Numbered from the stretch's first letter, positions 11,606 to 25,401 are shown. The stretch is DNA of 64,000 bases from Diphasiastrum complanatum (GCA_029204225.1 CM055097.1:30347785-30411784); one strand, 5' to 3'. Notes: generated by a model not told the origin, from the letters alone. Numbers and translations are program-made.

Positions 11606-12980
11606 TGGTTTCCAACTCATCACCATCATCCAAGTGCAACACAAATGATTCTTGGTGGATTGATAGTGGGGCTAGCTCCCACATGACTTTCCAAAAGGAC
11701 TATTTCTCCACTTTACTCTCTTATAATGATGTAAAAAGATCTATCTTTATAGTTAGTGATCAAGAGTGTAGAATGAGTGGTATTGGAACCATTCCATTGT
11801 ATGTTGGATCATCCAAAAGGATGAATCTTGAAAATGTCCTTTTTGGTCCTAAGTTAACCAAGAATTTCTTAAGTGTTGGCCAATTAATGGATAATTGCCT
11901 AGATGTACAATTTAAGCATGGAGTTTGTTCCATCCTTATTAGGAATGATGAATGCATAGCAAAGGGTTTTAAACAAGGTAGATTTTTTAAGCTAGATGCT
12001 AATGTTGCAATGGAGAGTGTGAATTTGGCAAAGGTGGGGATCTCTAATGTGGAGCTATGGCACAAAAGGTTGGGCCACCCCAACTTCAAAGCTATAGAAA
12101 CAATGTGTGTAAAGGAGCTTGCACTCGGCCTCCCCAAGAATTTGTCAAAGAGTGGAAAGCATTGTGAGGCTTGTAGCCTCTCAAAGGCTCATAACCTACT
12201 TTTTTCTAGATCTACATCAAGATCTAACACATTTCTTGAAATCATCCATTCAGATGTTCATAGTTTCTCACAAGAATCTAATGGTGGTGCCAAATACTAT
12301 GTAATATTCATTGATGATGATTCTAGATATTGTTGGATTTACCTCTTGTCCAGTAAATCTATGGTGTATGATTCTTTTGTGAAGTTCAAAACTCTTGTAT
12401 GAAATCAACTTAGTACCAAGATCAAGGTATTAAGAAGTGATAATGGAGGTGAATATATCTCCAATAAGTTGATTGAGTTTTGTAGTTCTAATGGCATCAA
12501 GAGGGAGTTGTTATGTCCATATACCCCTCAACAAAATGGAGTGACCAAGAGGAGAAATAGATCTCTTTGTGAGTGTGCTAAGGCCTTAAGGCTAGATGCT
12601 TCTCTACCCAAACCATTTTGGGGTGAGGCAATCACATGTGCTAATTTCTCCATTGGAGGAATCACACACCACATGAAGCTCTATTTGGAAAAAAGCCCAA
12701 TCTCAAGGATCTCAAGATTTTTGGATCCATTTGCTATGTACACCAATCCTTGGATACAAGGAATAAGGATGATGCAACCTCCATCAAAGGAAGATTTGTG
12801 GGATATGGTGAGTATAGCAAAGACTATAGAGTCTTCAATCCCATCACTAAGAAAATAATAGTGAGTAGGGTTGTTATTTTTGCTGAAGGACATGCTTGTG
12901 AAATGAGTGATAATGCTACTAATCATCTTGATGCCAAAGACCATGCTAGGATGAACGAGGAGCTTCAAAGTGATGAATAA
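11606..12980 (+). pseudogene. copia protease and integrase, broken
   Basis: The aspartic protease active site appears as WWIDSGASSHMT. Integrase follows with its zinc-binding part (LWHKRLGHPNF and CEACSLSKAH) and core acids in IHSDVHSF and RSDNGGEY. The third acid is normally Glu in a GVAERKNR-like motif; here the motif reads GVTKRRNR, so the catalytic Glu is Lys. A stop interrupts near 12400. A frameshift near 12750 moves the frame to one containing GRFVGYGEYSKDYRVFNP, the usual integrase C-terminal block. Confidence 0.88.
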
Positions 12981-13099
12981 CTTGAGGATCCATCTCAAGA
13001 TGCAAGAACTCCAAGAAAATCCACAAGAGCAAGGGCCGAGCCATTGAGGCTCACTTATGATGGCAAAGGTGATCAAAGGGAAGGCACATCATCTTTCAC

Positions 13100-14059
13100 C
13101 TCTTACACTTTTCTACTTCAATGTTAGATGAACCAACTTGCTATGAAGATGCTTGTAAATCAAAGAGTTGGATGGATGCTATGCAAGTAGAGTATGATGC
13201 TCTCATGGAGAATCATACTTAGGATCTTGTGAATCTTCCTCAAGGGAAGAAACCACTTGATTGCAAGTGGGTATATAGATTGAAATATAACCAAGATGGA
13301 CCAATAAGTAAGCAATAATGCTAGGCTTGTTGCAAAAAGGTTTTTACAAGCCAAAGGCATTGATTATGATGAAACTTTTGCTTATGTGGCTAAGCTTGTT
13401 ACTATTACATTGATCATAAGTCTTGCAACAATCTTCAATTGGGAGCTATTCCAACTTGATTTCCAAATGCCTTCCTCAATGGCTACTTGGAGGAAGAGAT
13501 GTACATGAGGCAACCCGAGGAAAATCATGAAAGAAAGGTGTGTTTTTTGAGGAAGAGCCTTCATAAGCTCAAGCAATCACCTAGATCATGGTACTCTAGG
13601 ATAAACTCTTTTCTTATCTCCATCATATTTGTTGTAAGTGCTTATGATCCATCATTGTACATAAGATTTCATGATGGCAAAATTATTATTCTTGTGTTGT
13701 ACGTTGATGTCATTATTTTGAGTGATACATTTGTCAATCTAAGTATGCTACATCCATCCTAGATAGATTTGGAATGAAGAATTGTAAAGGCATTGAGGTT
13801 CCAATGGAGCAACATGTAAAAGCATCTATTGATGGTGATGAAGCATCTTTTGAGGACATCACTTTATATAGAAGGTTTATAGGCTCCTTGATATATTTAA
13901 CTATAACTAGACCCGATCTTAGTTATAGTGTTGGAAAGTTAAGCCAATTCATGCAAAGTCCTTTAGTTTCACATTGGAAGATGACCAAAAGAGTTCTTAG
14001 ATATATTCATCAACTAAAAATTTTGGCATATTATATAGAGGGACTAATCTTGGGTCTTC
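13100..14059 (+). pseudogene. copia reverse transcriptase and partial RNase H, broken
   Basis: Blocks in order: SWMDAMQVEYDALMEN, CKWVYRLKYNQDGPI, NAFLNGYLEEEMYMRQP, KSLHKLKQSPRSWY, LYVDVIILSD and YRRFIGSLIYLTITRPDLSY. The active site is normally YVDD and here reads YVDV, so the second catalytic Asp is gone. Several stops and shifts lie at 13220-13480, and a shift lies near 13760. Coding similarity ends at about 14050, before most of RNase H. Confidence 0.87.
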
Positions 14060-15019
14060 AAGGTGAAATGGATGCGACCACCTTTGAAAGAGACACGTAC
14101 CTATAAACTCAAGTGTTTAATCGTCTTGTCTCACTGGAGGAGATCAGTTATTTGCTCAGGAAGGTTGAAACCTATCGAATTTCATTGGCAGAGTTCCAAG
14201 TCTGCTTCGATAAGTTCAAACATACATCATCGACAGAGTTGGCCAAGGCCAAGGCCAAGTCCATTATCAAAGACTATGAAAGGCGGCCGCTCAAGTTTTA
14301 CAATCGAATCCCAGATTCTAGTTTTTCTTATGCCTCAATTCTCACCAGTGCATCAAACCAATGAACAAATGGATACATGCATGGATTAAGGGGGATATGT
14401 CGGTATTGAAGAAGACGCAGATGCACAGGCCACAGAAACAAGTCTATCTACTTCTAAGGCTAGGTCATTATTTCAAAAGTCAGTCACCATCGAGGACCAA
14501 ATTCAAACCTTTTTACAGCAACATCTGCATCAGTCTTCGAGGGGTGGATGGGTTATCAAGTTCAAGAACTCTAAGATCGAGGTCGGTAAAGAATTGGACA
14601 AACTACATTGGGTAAGCAACCAGCTTGGCAAAAGACCATTTTTGAAAAAACTCCAGATTCGATCGTGAGTTATGTTGCAAGCCCTTGCCAAGTGTGACCT
14701 TACTATGTGCCAATGCCACGACGTAACAAATGGAAAGATTTGGGGATTTCAATGGATCAAATCAGCATCCACACCCCAAATTGGCCCATCATCTATCAGA
14801 AGTACAACTGGTAGATATCAGTTGATTTCCATCGTGCCTTTCAGTTTTATGCTGCTGAGTATCGAAATTTGCCAGATCCAATTGTTAGGCAATCGACAAT
14901 GTTGGCGTCTATATCACCATGACGGGATGATTGCCTTCCAGCGTTGGCTTTTGATCCCAATGTACCGTTGTTGGCATCCGACAAAGTTCAAGATCAGCTG
15001 CCATTATCCAAGTTATACT
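14060..15019 (+). pseudogene. Unidentified broken coding sequence
   Basis: Three forward frames successively carry protein-like composition: 14113-14364 (LVSLEEISYLLRKVETYRIS, FYNRIPDSSFSYASIL), about 14395-14660 (TIEDQIQTFLQQHL, KFKNSKIEVGKELDKLHW), and a third from about 14690 (WPIIYQKYNW, DFHRAFQFYAAEYRNLPDP). Together they look like one protein of roughly 300 residues broken by shifts and stops. No family was recognised. It lies between a copia remnant and a copia LTR, so an old retroelement gag or accessory protein is the likeliest class, but that is inference. Confidence 0.4.
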
Positions 15020-15976
15020 TGTTAGATTTCTTATGCTCAGTCTTAAACAAATCGTTCAAGGAATGAGCATCTTGAAAAATCGAAGGCCGACAACATATTT
15101 TTTAGGCCTTCACATTTTTTTTCCTTTGAGATATTCTATGACTTAGAAATCATTTTAAGACACCTTCATCTTTTTTGCTTTTTTGCTCCTTAGCAAAAAA
15201 TGCAACACACTGGCCAAGTGGCCAGAATAACTTAGAAATCATTTTTGGGCACCTTTGCCTTTTCGCTTCTTAGCAAAAAATGCAACACACTGGCCAAGTG
15301 GCCAGAATAACTTAGAAATCATTTGAAAGACACCTTCGTCTTTTTCGCCTTTTCACTCCATAGCAAAAAATGCGACACACTGGCCAAGTGGCCAAAATAC
15401 CTTAGAAATCATTTTTAAGGCACCTTCGCCTTTTTCGCTCCTTAGTGAAAAATGCGACACGCTGGCCAAGTGGCCAGAATACCTTAGAAATCATTTTAAG
15501 GCACTTTTGTCTTTTTTGCTTTTTGCTGATCGACTTCGCCAATGGATGAGTAACCCTAAAACAGCTGGACAAACAAATATCCCAAAGGCGGTTGATGGTT
15601 ACCAACATTTGTACATATGCAAAGACTGGCATAAATAGGCTTAAAGGCTTGTAAGATATTTTCTCTCTTGTAAATCTCTATATCGGCTGAAACATGCTAT
15701 GTAAGTGTTAATTTGAATTTCTCTGTCAATCAAAGTTATATGCAGCCAGCGTTATCACGCTCAGCAAGTTGAAGTTATTACTTCAAGCCATTGTACTCAA
15801 TGTTAATATTTATCATAGTGCAATTTTTGTCTCACTACTGCGTCGTTCATTTGCGCAAACTATATGAATTCTTCTACTTGAATATTCCTGCTGCTAACCG
15901 TTGCGTTTCCATTCCTACACGCCTACGCTCTGAGCAATCGAGCCTCCGCTGTGCACATGACCACCGTTTTACGACA
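15020..15976 (+). mobile_element. copia-type 5' LTR with tandem repeats
   Basis: Begins TGTTAGATTTC and ends ACGACA directly before a TGGTATCAGAGC primer site. It holds a tandem array (15142-15525) and a TATA-like CATAAATAGG at about 15630-15640, as expected for U3 and promoter. It is related in sequence and at both termini to the LTRs at 17005-18201 and 18382-19476, for example the shared words CACCTTCATCTTTTT and CGACA, but is far from identical to them. Confidence 0.7.
15142..15525 (+). repeat. Tandem repeat, four full copies of 80-90 bp plus a partial copy
   Basis: Units start at CTTAGAAATC at 15142, 15231, 15311, 15401 and 15483 (89, 80, 90, 82 bp, then partial). Each full unit carries CACCTTCGYCTTTTTCGC, then GCAAAAAATGCGACACACTGG, then a TGGCCAAGTGGCCA element made of two TGGCCA palindromes. 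The array sits upstream of the TATA-like box, so it is in the U3 of the LTR. Confidence 0.9.
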
Positions 15977-15988
15977 TGGTATCAGAGC
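15977..15988 (+). other. Primer-binding site (tRNA-iMet type)
   Basis: TGGTATCAGAGC directly after the LTR end CGACA. Confidence 0.9.
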
Positions 15989-16119
15989 AGGCATTTCAGT
16001 AATCTGCATTTTCTACTTCGGATTATCAGTCTTATTTCTATCGAGATGACTTTCAAGCAAACGTGCAACCAACAATATTCAAACAATCGTTGTTTCTACC
16101 AACGATCTAGTCCAACCAG

Positions 16120-17004
16120 ATGGATCCATCATCCAATTCATCTCTCATTGACAAACTCGATGGAGATAACTACCATCTTTGAAAATTCAAGATGAAGGTT
16201 ATACTTCTAGCCAAAAAATTGTGGGACATCGTTGATGGCACACTAAACTAGAAGGTGATGCAGCTGTCATCACCAAGTGGAGACTAAGAGATGGCAAAGC
16301 ATTTGCCATGATCACCCTAAACATCAAGAACACTCAGATCAACCACATACGTGCTGTTCAGATAACTAAGGATGCATGGGACATCCTAGCAACTTTCTAC
16401 GACATTAGAGACGTTACATCCAAGCTCCATCTGAGAAAGAAATTCTTCAACCTTAGAATGTCTGAAGCAGATAGTGTTTCGAGTCACCTCAACACTTTCA
16501 AAAATCTTATGGAGCAGATGACTGCAACATGCTTAGTCATAGAAGATTCCGATGTACTCATGACTTTATTATCGAGTCTACCTGAAGCCTATGAAAATTG
16601 GGTAATGGCAATTTCTACCCAGGAGCACCTCACTCTATCAAGAGCAATCTCGCTGCTCCTACAAGAGGAGATCAGAAGATCAACATCCTCCTCAGGCTCA
16701 TGATTGGATCCTCAAGCTCTGTATTCAAAAAATCAAAAGTTTAGATCAAAGAGATCTACAAAGTCAGGCTCTACTGACAAATAGAGCAACATGCAATCTG
16801 GACCAAATTTCGATTCAGGATCGAATTCAAGCTCTTCATCATTCCAACTTGTGCAGAAACTATTTTGCAGATACTGTAAGAGGACTGGTCACAAAATCAA
16901 GGACTGCCGAATGTTGAAGTACAACAACAAAAAAAAAAAGTTCCAACAACAAGCCCATAGTGCTACAACCAGTCACTCAAATCAACAACAACGAGAAGAA
17001 GAAG
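16120..17004 (+). pseudogene. copia gag, broken, ending at a purine tract
   Basis: The ATG at 16120 opens MDPSSNSSLIDKLDGDNYHL, the standard copia gag N-terminus, and hits a stop where Trp is usual. After a shift, 16308-16703 carries the gag core (AWDILATFYDIRDVTSKLHL, LEQMTATCLVIEDSDVLMTL-like text). After another stop, 16791-17045 holds the zinc knuckle CRYCKRTGHKIKDC. Coding stops being gag-like at GAGAAGAAGAAG (16993-17004), which is purine-rich and directly precedes the LTR at 17005. Protease, integrase and RT are absent. Confidence 0.85.
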
Positions 17005-18201
<1,197 letters not shown>

Positions 18202-18381
18202 AGATAGATCTAGCTCGAAAGGAAACGAATGAAAATAATTCGTGTGTCTAGAAAGAAAACCTTTCGTGCATGGCGAAATAAACTATCTTCATATTTCCAA
18301 TGCATGACTACGCCTATCAATTTCAAACAAGACAATAGTGATAGAAATCACGTTTGAACTTATAGTAATTAACTTTGAAAT
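18202..18381. other. Spacer between the inverted LTRs
   Basis: 180 bp of non-repeated sequence, without primer site or open frame, at the centre of the inverted pair. Confidence 0.6.
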
Positions 18382-19476
<1,095 letters not shown>

Positions 19477-19889
19477 AAACTCAAGCTAAATAGGTTCTTG
19501 ACAAGTGTCTTTAGTTAGTTTGATGTGTGACAAGTCAAAGTTCAAGAGGTCCAATAGAATTAAGAGGTGGAAGTACCATTGGTCCAATAGGATTTGAGAT
19601 AGGCTTGAGAATGGTCCAATAGAATGGAGAGATGGATGCATCAATAGTCCAATAGGATTAAGAAATTGTAAATATGAGGTCCAATCATGTTTGAGTGTGG
19701 ATTAGCTCATGGATCTACTAGTATCATTGTACTTCTCATTTGGAACTAGCTTGATTTGTAGATCTAGTGTGATTTTGAGACTAAGTTTTTCTAGCATTCT
19801 CTCTCTACCCAAGAGCTATTGGATGGATTCTCTCTCTACATGAGAGCTGGCTGTTTTTGTACTTAGTTTTTATTTTGGACCCCTCTTCT
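19477..19889 (+). other. LTR-like spacer with short repeated words
   Basis: The word GGTCCAATAGRAT recurs at least five times between about 19548 and 19695, followed by two copies of a TTCTCTCTCTAC-AGAGCT segment at 19797-19850. Possibly part of an old LTR; no boundaries were found. Confidence 0.35.
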
Positions 19890-20760
19890 CTGAAGCAAGA
19901 TGGCTTCATCGTTGTAGACACTCTTGACTACTTCAATGAAGGCGACATTATGGAGGAGGAGATGGAGAAGGTTTTTGAGGAAGTTGCACCAGTCTCACCA
20001 CTAACCTCCACTCCTATCTTTACCACCACTACCACTTCTAGCCTATGACAGTTTACCCGAGAGAGCCAAGGAGTCTTTGAAATGGCATGCTGAGACCTTA
20101 TACCACCTTCATTGGTTGGTGGACCAACTGATTCAACAAGGAGAAGAGCTCAAGATGGCAAAGTGGGATCTGTAGCAAAGAGACACGGAGTTGTAGACAA
20201 CCATAGATGAGATGCAAAAGGAAAGGGCCAAGAGACTGGAGGAGCAGACTCAGTTTTCAATTAGCTCTAGATTCTTCAAGAGGTGTAAGATTAGTTTGAG
20301 CAATGGTTAGATCTCTTGACCTAGGAAAATAAGAGATTAACTGATGCGATGATGACAGTCAAGCAACCTATTAGGCCAGAAGATATAAAAGTATCCATTC
20401 CACCTTCAGTGGCAGCAATAAAGATCGAGAAGTATGTCTCCCTAATCCAGAAGCACAAAGTCTTGAAGCAGAATTATCGGATTAGAAGAAAAAATAATAA
20501 GAGGTTGTCAACACCCTGAGAAAGCGTCGATAAGGTCTAAGAGGAACTCCTCCAGTCAAATAAATAGATGGACCTCATTTGGAATATGTCATGTAGACTT
20601 GATGCATGCGTATTGGTGCTGAAGAAAGATGATGACAATGACGATGCTAGAGCACCTGAGCAGAGCCAATCTATCAACCAATGAGGTGTTGGAATTGGCA
20701 TGTCGTTACAGCCGGCTCTCTCCATAACCTTGTCATGGGTTCTTCCACCTATAGTCAGTT
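19890..20760 (+). pseudogene. Unidentified coding remnant, coiled-coil rich
   Basis: Adjacent frames carry charged helical text: ERAKESLKWHAETLYHLHWL and DQLIQQGEELKMAKWDL, then TIDEMQKERAKRLEEQTQFS, then PSVAAIKIEKYVSLIQKHK. Stops are frequent. The pattern suggests a protein with a coiled coil, possibly a retroelement gag, but no family was recognised. Confidence 0.35.
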
Positions 20761-21189
20761 GTCCCACTCACCCTCATTTTTTTTTGAACCATTTTTATCC
20801 TACCAACCTTCATTTTTTCCTTCTACTTATTTGACAACCTCCACCTCCACCTCTAACACCATACCCACCACATCTTCGTTAAAATCTGATGACAATTTTT
20901 TGAAACAATTCGTTTCACCAATAGCTGAATACAACCTAGGGAGGAAGCGAGATAGAGATGGGAAATGAATATAGCGTGAATTCAAGGAAGTACAAATGAG
21001 GGTTATTGTAGTTCATCGAGTGAGGAGGAGGAAGAATAGCCATCATCATAAGAGTCCAAGGTTGAGGATAAACAAAGTTGGCATGGATACATCTAAAAAG
21101 TAAAGTAAGAGATGTGATGGCAGAATCATGAAGACCTAAGCCCCCCAATCTATACCATTGTTGGACAAACGGATGTGTTACATTTTTTC

Positions 21190-22740
21190 ATTTACTTGAT
21201 GAAAAAAGACAGAATCTGAAAACGAAATTCATCAAATGTGTTTTTGTGGGTTATGCTGACAATGTTGGAAACGGGTGAGAGGACGCAAACGGAGGAAGAG
21301 AGAAGGAAATAGTTGCGGAACAACTCTCCCGTTATGATGGGCTACTAAAAGCAAGAACAATCTAAAAGAATGTAAATGCAAAGACATAATCACAGCTCAA
21401 GCATTCTCACCAATAGGATCTTAAAAGTAATTCATACTCAAACAAATATAAGTATAGTCCACCAAAAAGATAAGATGATGTGTGATATTATTGTAAATTG
21501 GATTTCTATATGAAGTTCAGTTCAGAATGTAAAGAAGTGATAATGCAGTATAATAATGCAAGTTCCTCAGGCGTCAAAGACAACCATCGTCTGATCAGAT
21601 ACTAAGGAGTCGTTGACATCCGTGATCTGATCAGAGTGAGTGAAAAAGCATGAACAAGAAGTAAGAGTGTAATCAAATCACAATATCATACATCTACATT
21701 AAACACAGATGATAGAACATGTGGCTTCTATATTACAAAGAAAGCTTGAACAACATTGAATACGTTATAGCTAGAAATGGAGGCGTAACTTGGATGCTCA
21801 ATATCATTCGCTCTGTTGGCGGAGCATCATAGAGAATGCGTGATGAAGATATATTTATACACTGCATCCTTGTAATTAATTACAATAAATGTTTGAACTA
21901 CAATCATAGTTGTACAATGTGTTGTCAGTCAGACGAGACATATGACTTGAAGTCATCGAGGAAGTTGAATGAGTCGGTTGACTCGATCGTCGAAGTGGAT
22001 GGATCAGTTGATCGTTGAAGTAGCTGAAAAAATCGATTGTCGAAGATGTCGGACACTTTGGTGAATACGGCCGTCGAGTGACTTGATATTTGAATGTGAA
22101 AGAGAATAGGAATGGTTACCCTTTAGTCATTATCCATGGATGAAGATCAGCCGGAAGCCTGATGTAGTCGTCCTTCAAATAGTTCGGTTGTCTGAGTTCT
22201 GTGATTCCTACAGGTATTAGATGAGCAGACATAGAACCAAAGTAGGTTTCATCTGACCCTAGATCAATGATAAAAATTTCAAGAAGAATCTTGAAATAGA
22301 ATCTATCAGCACGGAGGAACCGTGGACTTAATGTCCAACAGACAAATCAAAAGCTTGTAAACTATATGATCTTGTTGCTAAGAAAATCATTGAGTCTGGT
22401 AGAGATGTTATTTTTGATGAGGATGGAGATATAGGTCATAGATAGGACTCTCAACCAAATCAAACTCAAGATGTGGATTATGATAGAAGTTTGAAGAATG
22501 AAGATTTATATGTGGCTCAACAAAATGTTCAAATTCAAAAAGAAGTAGATGTGTTGAATGTACTCAAAATCTAGAGAAACTAAAGAAAGTAGAATGGTTA
22601 TTCGAACATATGGAGATGTGGATAGAAGAGTACAAGTCAATTATCAAGAACAACACTTGGGATTTGGAATCATTTGGTGGACCTCCCTATTGTAGCCTTG
22701 AATCAAATATTATGATTTTAAATCTAGTATATAAGATATC
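21190..22740 (+). pseudogene. copia pol fragment (integrase end to RT start), split by a solo LTR
   Basis: The left part (21190-21262) encodes KFIKCVFVGYADN, the integrase C-terminal block. After the solo LTR the frame resumes at 22346 with KLYDLVAKKIIESGRDVIFDE, the block that normally follows within about ten residues. It then degrades to an RT start (EEYKSIIKNNTWDLE) near 22630-22680. The exact continuity across the insertion confirms both the family and the insertion boundaries. Confidence 0.85.
21263..22340 (+). mobile_element. Solo LTR with GACAA target duplications
   Basis: A 1078-bp sequence begins TGTTGGAAAC and ends GTCCAACA, so its termini are inverted repeats. It is flanked by GACAA at 21258-21262 and 22341-22345. 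No internal element sequence or second LTR is present, so it is the product of recombination between two LTRs. The copia pol frame on the two sides joins when the insert and one GACAA are ignored. Confidence 0.92.
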
Positions 22741-24480
22741 GGTCCGCATAAAGGATCCAAATTGAGAAATATTATTCTGTTTTGATGTTTATGTTGTGAA
22801 ATGGATAAGTAATTTGGTCATCAACAAATGTTTCAAATTGGTGGCCAGTACCACCAATGTTAAAGGTTTGAATGATTCAGAATAAAGGTTGCTTTATGAT
22901 ACTTTTCAGTGCTTTTGTTGCTCATATACAATCAACTTGTACAATCTTTGCTAGTTCAAACTGATTAAGTAATCAATTACACAATACAACATTAGTCCTT
23001 ATAGGTTTCCCATGTTATACATTCTTAGTTTCAATCTGATAGTAAGCAACAATGCAAATAACTATAAGAATCAACATGTTGTGTCATTCTACCCACGTAC
23101 TATGCAAAACTGTATATTTTATTGGTATAAAGAATCATATGTTTGCTTCAGCATGGCATTTACGAAGCAAATCTATGTATTGAATCATACATTTTAACAC
23201 AATGACCACTTAATACAACATACAGATTCTACTTCATGGAATGCATTCATAAGTAAAAGCGGTAATGAGAAGAGTTTGTGAAAACCATTCATTCACAATG
23301 TGCTAGACTGAGAATAAAGCAACTCTCTATCTTCCATTACTTTGAAATGAGGGTACCATGGCTATTTATAGCCTCACGCGAGCTATTCCCAACATGTAAT
23401 AATTGTCTTAACCTTCCTAACTACCATAACCGTTTTAGTCAAGGGTCGAAATAGAAATTCGATATTGGATCAATTTAGACATTGACCTTGCATTGAAATA
23501 AACTTAGCCTATTCTGAGTTTACATTATCAAATGCTCATAAAATAAGAAATATAGTTGATATAAAGATATCTATTAACAAAAGATAAATCCAAATAACAG
23601 AAAAGAGATCATGTAGAGCCTCTACATGTCCTCGCCCTCTGTATCATCGGGTCCTTCCGATGATGAACTACTGCATCAAATTGTTGCCAAGTATTTGTTG
23701 TAGTTGGCATATGATTACTTAGGGTTTCTCCAATGTACGTAGCATCTCTGGTGTAGTCTATAAAAAAAATTCACATTCATAATTACAAAATGTTGACCAA
23801 TCTCGACATTCGTGTTTGTCACTAGTTGTAATCTCTGAATATGATCCTACTCTTTGGTGTCCAAATGGTTTTTTCTGATTATGTGTAGTGACATCAGTTT
23901 TTTGGTTATAGGCCAGTACTCAAGCCGACCAAATAATAATTGAATACTCAACAATATTCTAGCTATAAAGTTTGCCAATTTGCTTGATTTATAGTTCATC
24001 TGGATTTTATGCGCTAGATGGTTTTCTCACTTATGGATCATGTCTTCCATATCATCATAAAAAATCGAATAATTATCTTCCCACATTATATACAATTTTC
24101 ATAGAGAGGGATAGTAAAAATCTACTAACTGCTCGATACATCTTGTCTTTAAATACCTTTGCACATCTAGAATTTGAGAGTTAGAAGGTACATCGAATTT
24201 TGAATGATGATGCTTTTTGAAAAAAATGTCTGAATGTTTAACAAATTTGGCTTTTTTCAATTTGAGGTATTCTAAGACATTTAAAAATGAATTCCCAATA
24301 AGCACCTCAGTCAGATCGTACTTCTCTTCGACAAAAACACCCCAAGCTACTGATTTTTAGTGTAACCTTACAATTTCGCAACTCTCAGAATTCTCTGTCT
24401 CTGTCTTCCCTTAGATGACGTGCAACAGGTTATGAAGGCTACACTTTTCTTGGGAGGGAGAGCAGCGAACATCTCCTCAA
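22741..24480. other. Intergenic, no gene recognised
   Basis: AT-rich, with short frames only. A degenerate primer-site-like CCAGTACCACCA followed by TGTTAAAGG near 22845-22866 could be the inner edge of a minus-strand LTR, which would fit the TATA-like box at 23358-23371, but no outer edge was found. Confidence 0.45.
23358..23371 (-). promoter_or_regulatory. TATA-like box, minus strand
   Basis: The minus strand reads GGCTATAAATAGCC, a near-consensus plant TATA box in a symmetrical context. No gene follows it in that direction, so it is probably from an old LTR. Confidence 0.3.
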
Positions 24481-24499
24481 CATTCTGGAGCGAGAGCCT

Positions 24500-25401
24500 A
24501 TGGTTTTTTCAAATCCTATCAACGCAGAGATGAAGCAGAAAGTTCTGGATTCTGTCTCTTATGGACTGAAGCCAGCGGACTCCCATAAGAACTTCACTAG
24601 AAGTGCATTCAATGATGGTCAAAAACCTACCGAATTTCAATTACAACTCTGCAACTCTCAGAGTTCTCTTTCTCTGTCACAGGAACTGAAGATCAAAATA
24701 AAGAGACTCTTTTCCATCTTGTCACTGGAGAGGCGGTCCACCAACATAGGTACACTCTTAGAAGATCGGAATGTCCAGATTGTTGATATAAGCAAACCCT
24801 GTTTTAATGAAGATGCCTCAAGCATCCAAATATCCTCTAGCATGATAAGCTCACCCTCGAAGTTGGAAAAAAAGAGGAACCTCCATAAGCGGAGTCCTGA
24901 GGAAGCAGAACCTCCTTTTCTGCCCAACCATGACAACCATTTGAAATCAACAATGGTAAAGAGACCTGACCATAAGATCATGACCTTTAAAGAGATACTT
25001 CTATCTAAGAGCCCTGTAGACTGCCCTTCTTCAAATTCAGAATCTTGTAAGCTCAGAACCTACTCTAATGGGGATAGAAAGGTAAGCTCAGAACCTACTC
25101 TAATGGGGATAGAAAGACCAGGAAAAACAAAGACAAAGCAGCTCATTCTGATGAACTTTGTTATGAGAGTCTATTTACAGCCACTCCTACTCCGTCTTCT
25201 CATCGGTGGAGTCCTCCTACTGAAATTGGACAAAACCAAATCAGCGAAGTTATCACAGGTAGCTCTCTCGAGGCATTGGCACATGCAAAAGCCACGGACT
25301 CATACACTACGCTTTATAGCCTGGGCGCAATCAAGGAACTTGGAGACCTTGGCCCTCTCTCTCCTTCCCTGACTGCAAGAACAAATGGCTCTTCAAGATA
25401 A
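24500..25401 (+). pseudogene. Unidentified 290-codon frame, frameshifted by a 35-bp duplication
   Basis: An ATG at 24500 opens a frame to 25372. The first 180 residues are polar, with Ser-rich and basic stretches (SKLEKKRNLHKRSPEEAEPP, TFKEILLSKSPVD). A 35-bp tandem duplication (25047-25081 and 25082-25116) shifts the frame. Past it the annotated frame is an unlikely Leu-rich tail, whereas the alternative frame reads more naturally (ALAHAKATDSYTTLYSLGAI) and runs to a stop near 25401. No family was recognised. A LINE reverse-transcriptase tail lies 0.5 kb downstream on the same strand, so a decayed LINE first frame is possible. Confidence 0.45.
25047..25116 (+). repeat. 35-bp perfect tandem duplication
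   Basis: Two identical 35-bp copies, each running from GTAAGCTCAG to GGGATAGAAAG. The length is not a multiple of three, so it shifts the frame that contains it. Confidence 0.95.

Larger units (their letters stand above)
10867..14059 (+). mobile_element. Ty1/copia retrotransposon remnant, truncated at both ends
   Basis: The order is gag, protease, integrase, reverse transcriptase, partial RNase H. Integrase before RT is diagnostic of Ty1/copia. No LTR, primer site or polypurine tract was found at either end. The left end abuts the old gypsy RT and the right end passes into unrelated coding remnants near 14060. Stops, shifts and two visible catalytic losses (integrase Glu to Lys, RT YVDD to YVDV) make it inactive. 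Confidence 0.9.

Noticed and set aside
15142-15525. Tandem repeats as a possible CRISPR-like array
   Set aside because: Units are contiguous 80-90 bp repeats without unique spacers, lie inside an LTR and are in plant DNA.
22841-23560. Complete minus-strand solo LTR
   Set aside because: A degenerate primer-site-like word and a TATA-like box are present, but no outer boundary or target duplication could be found.
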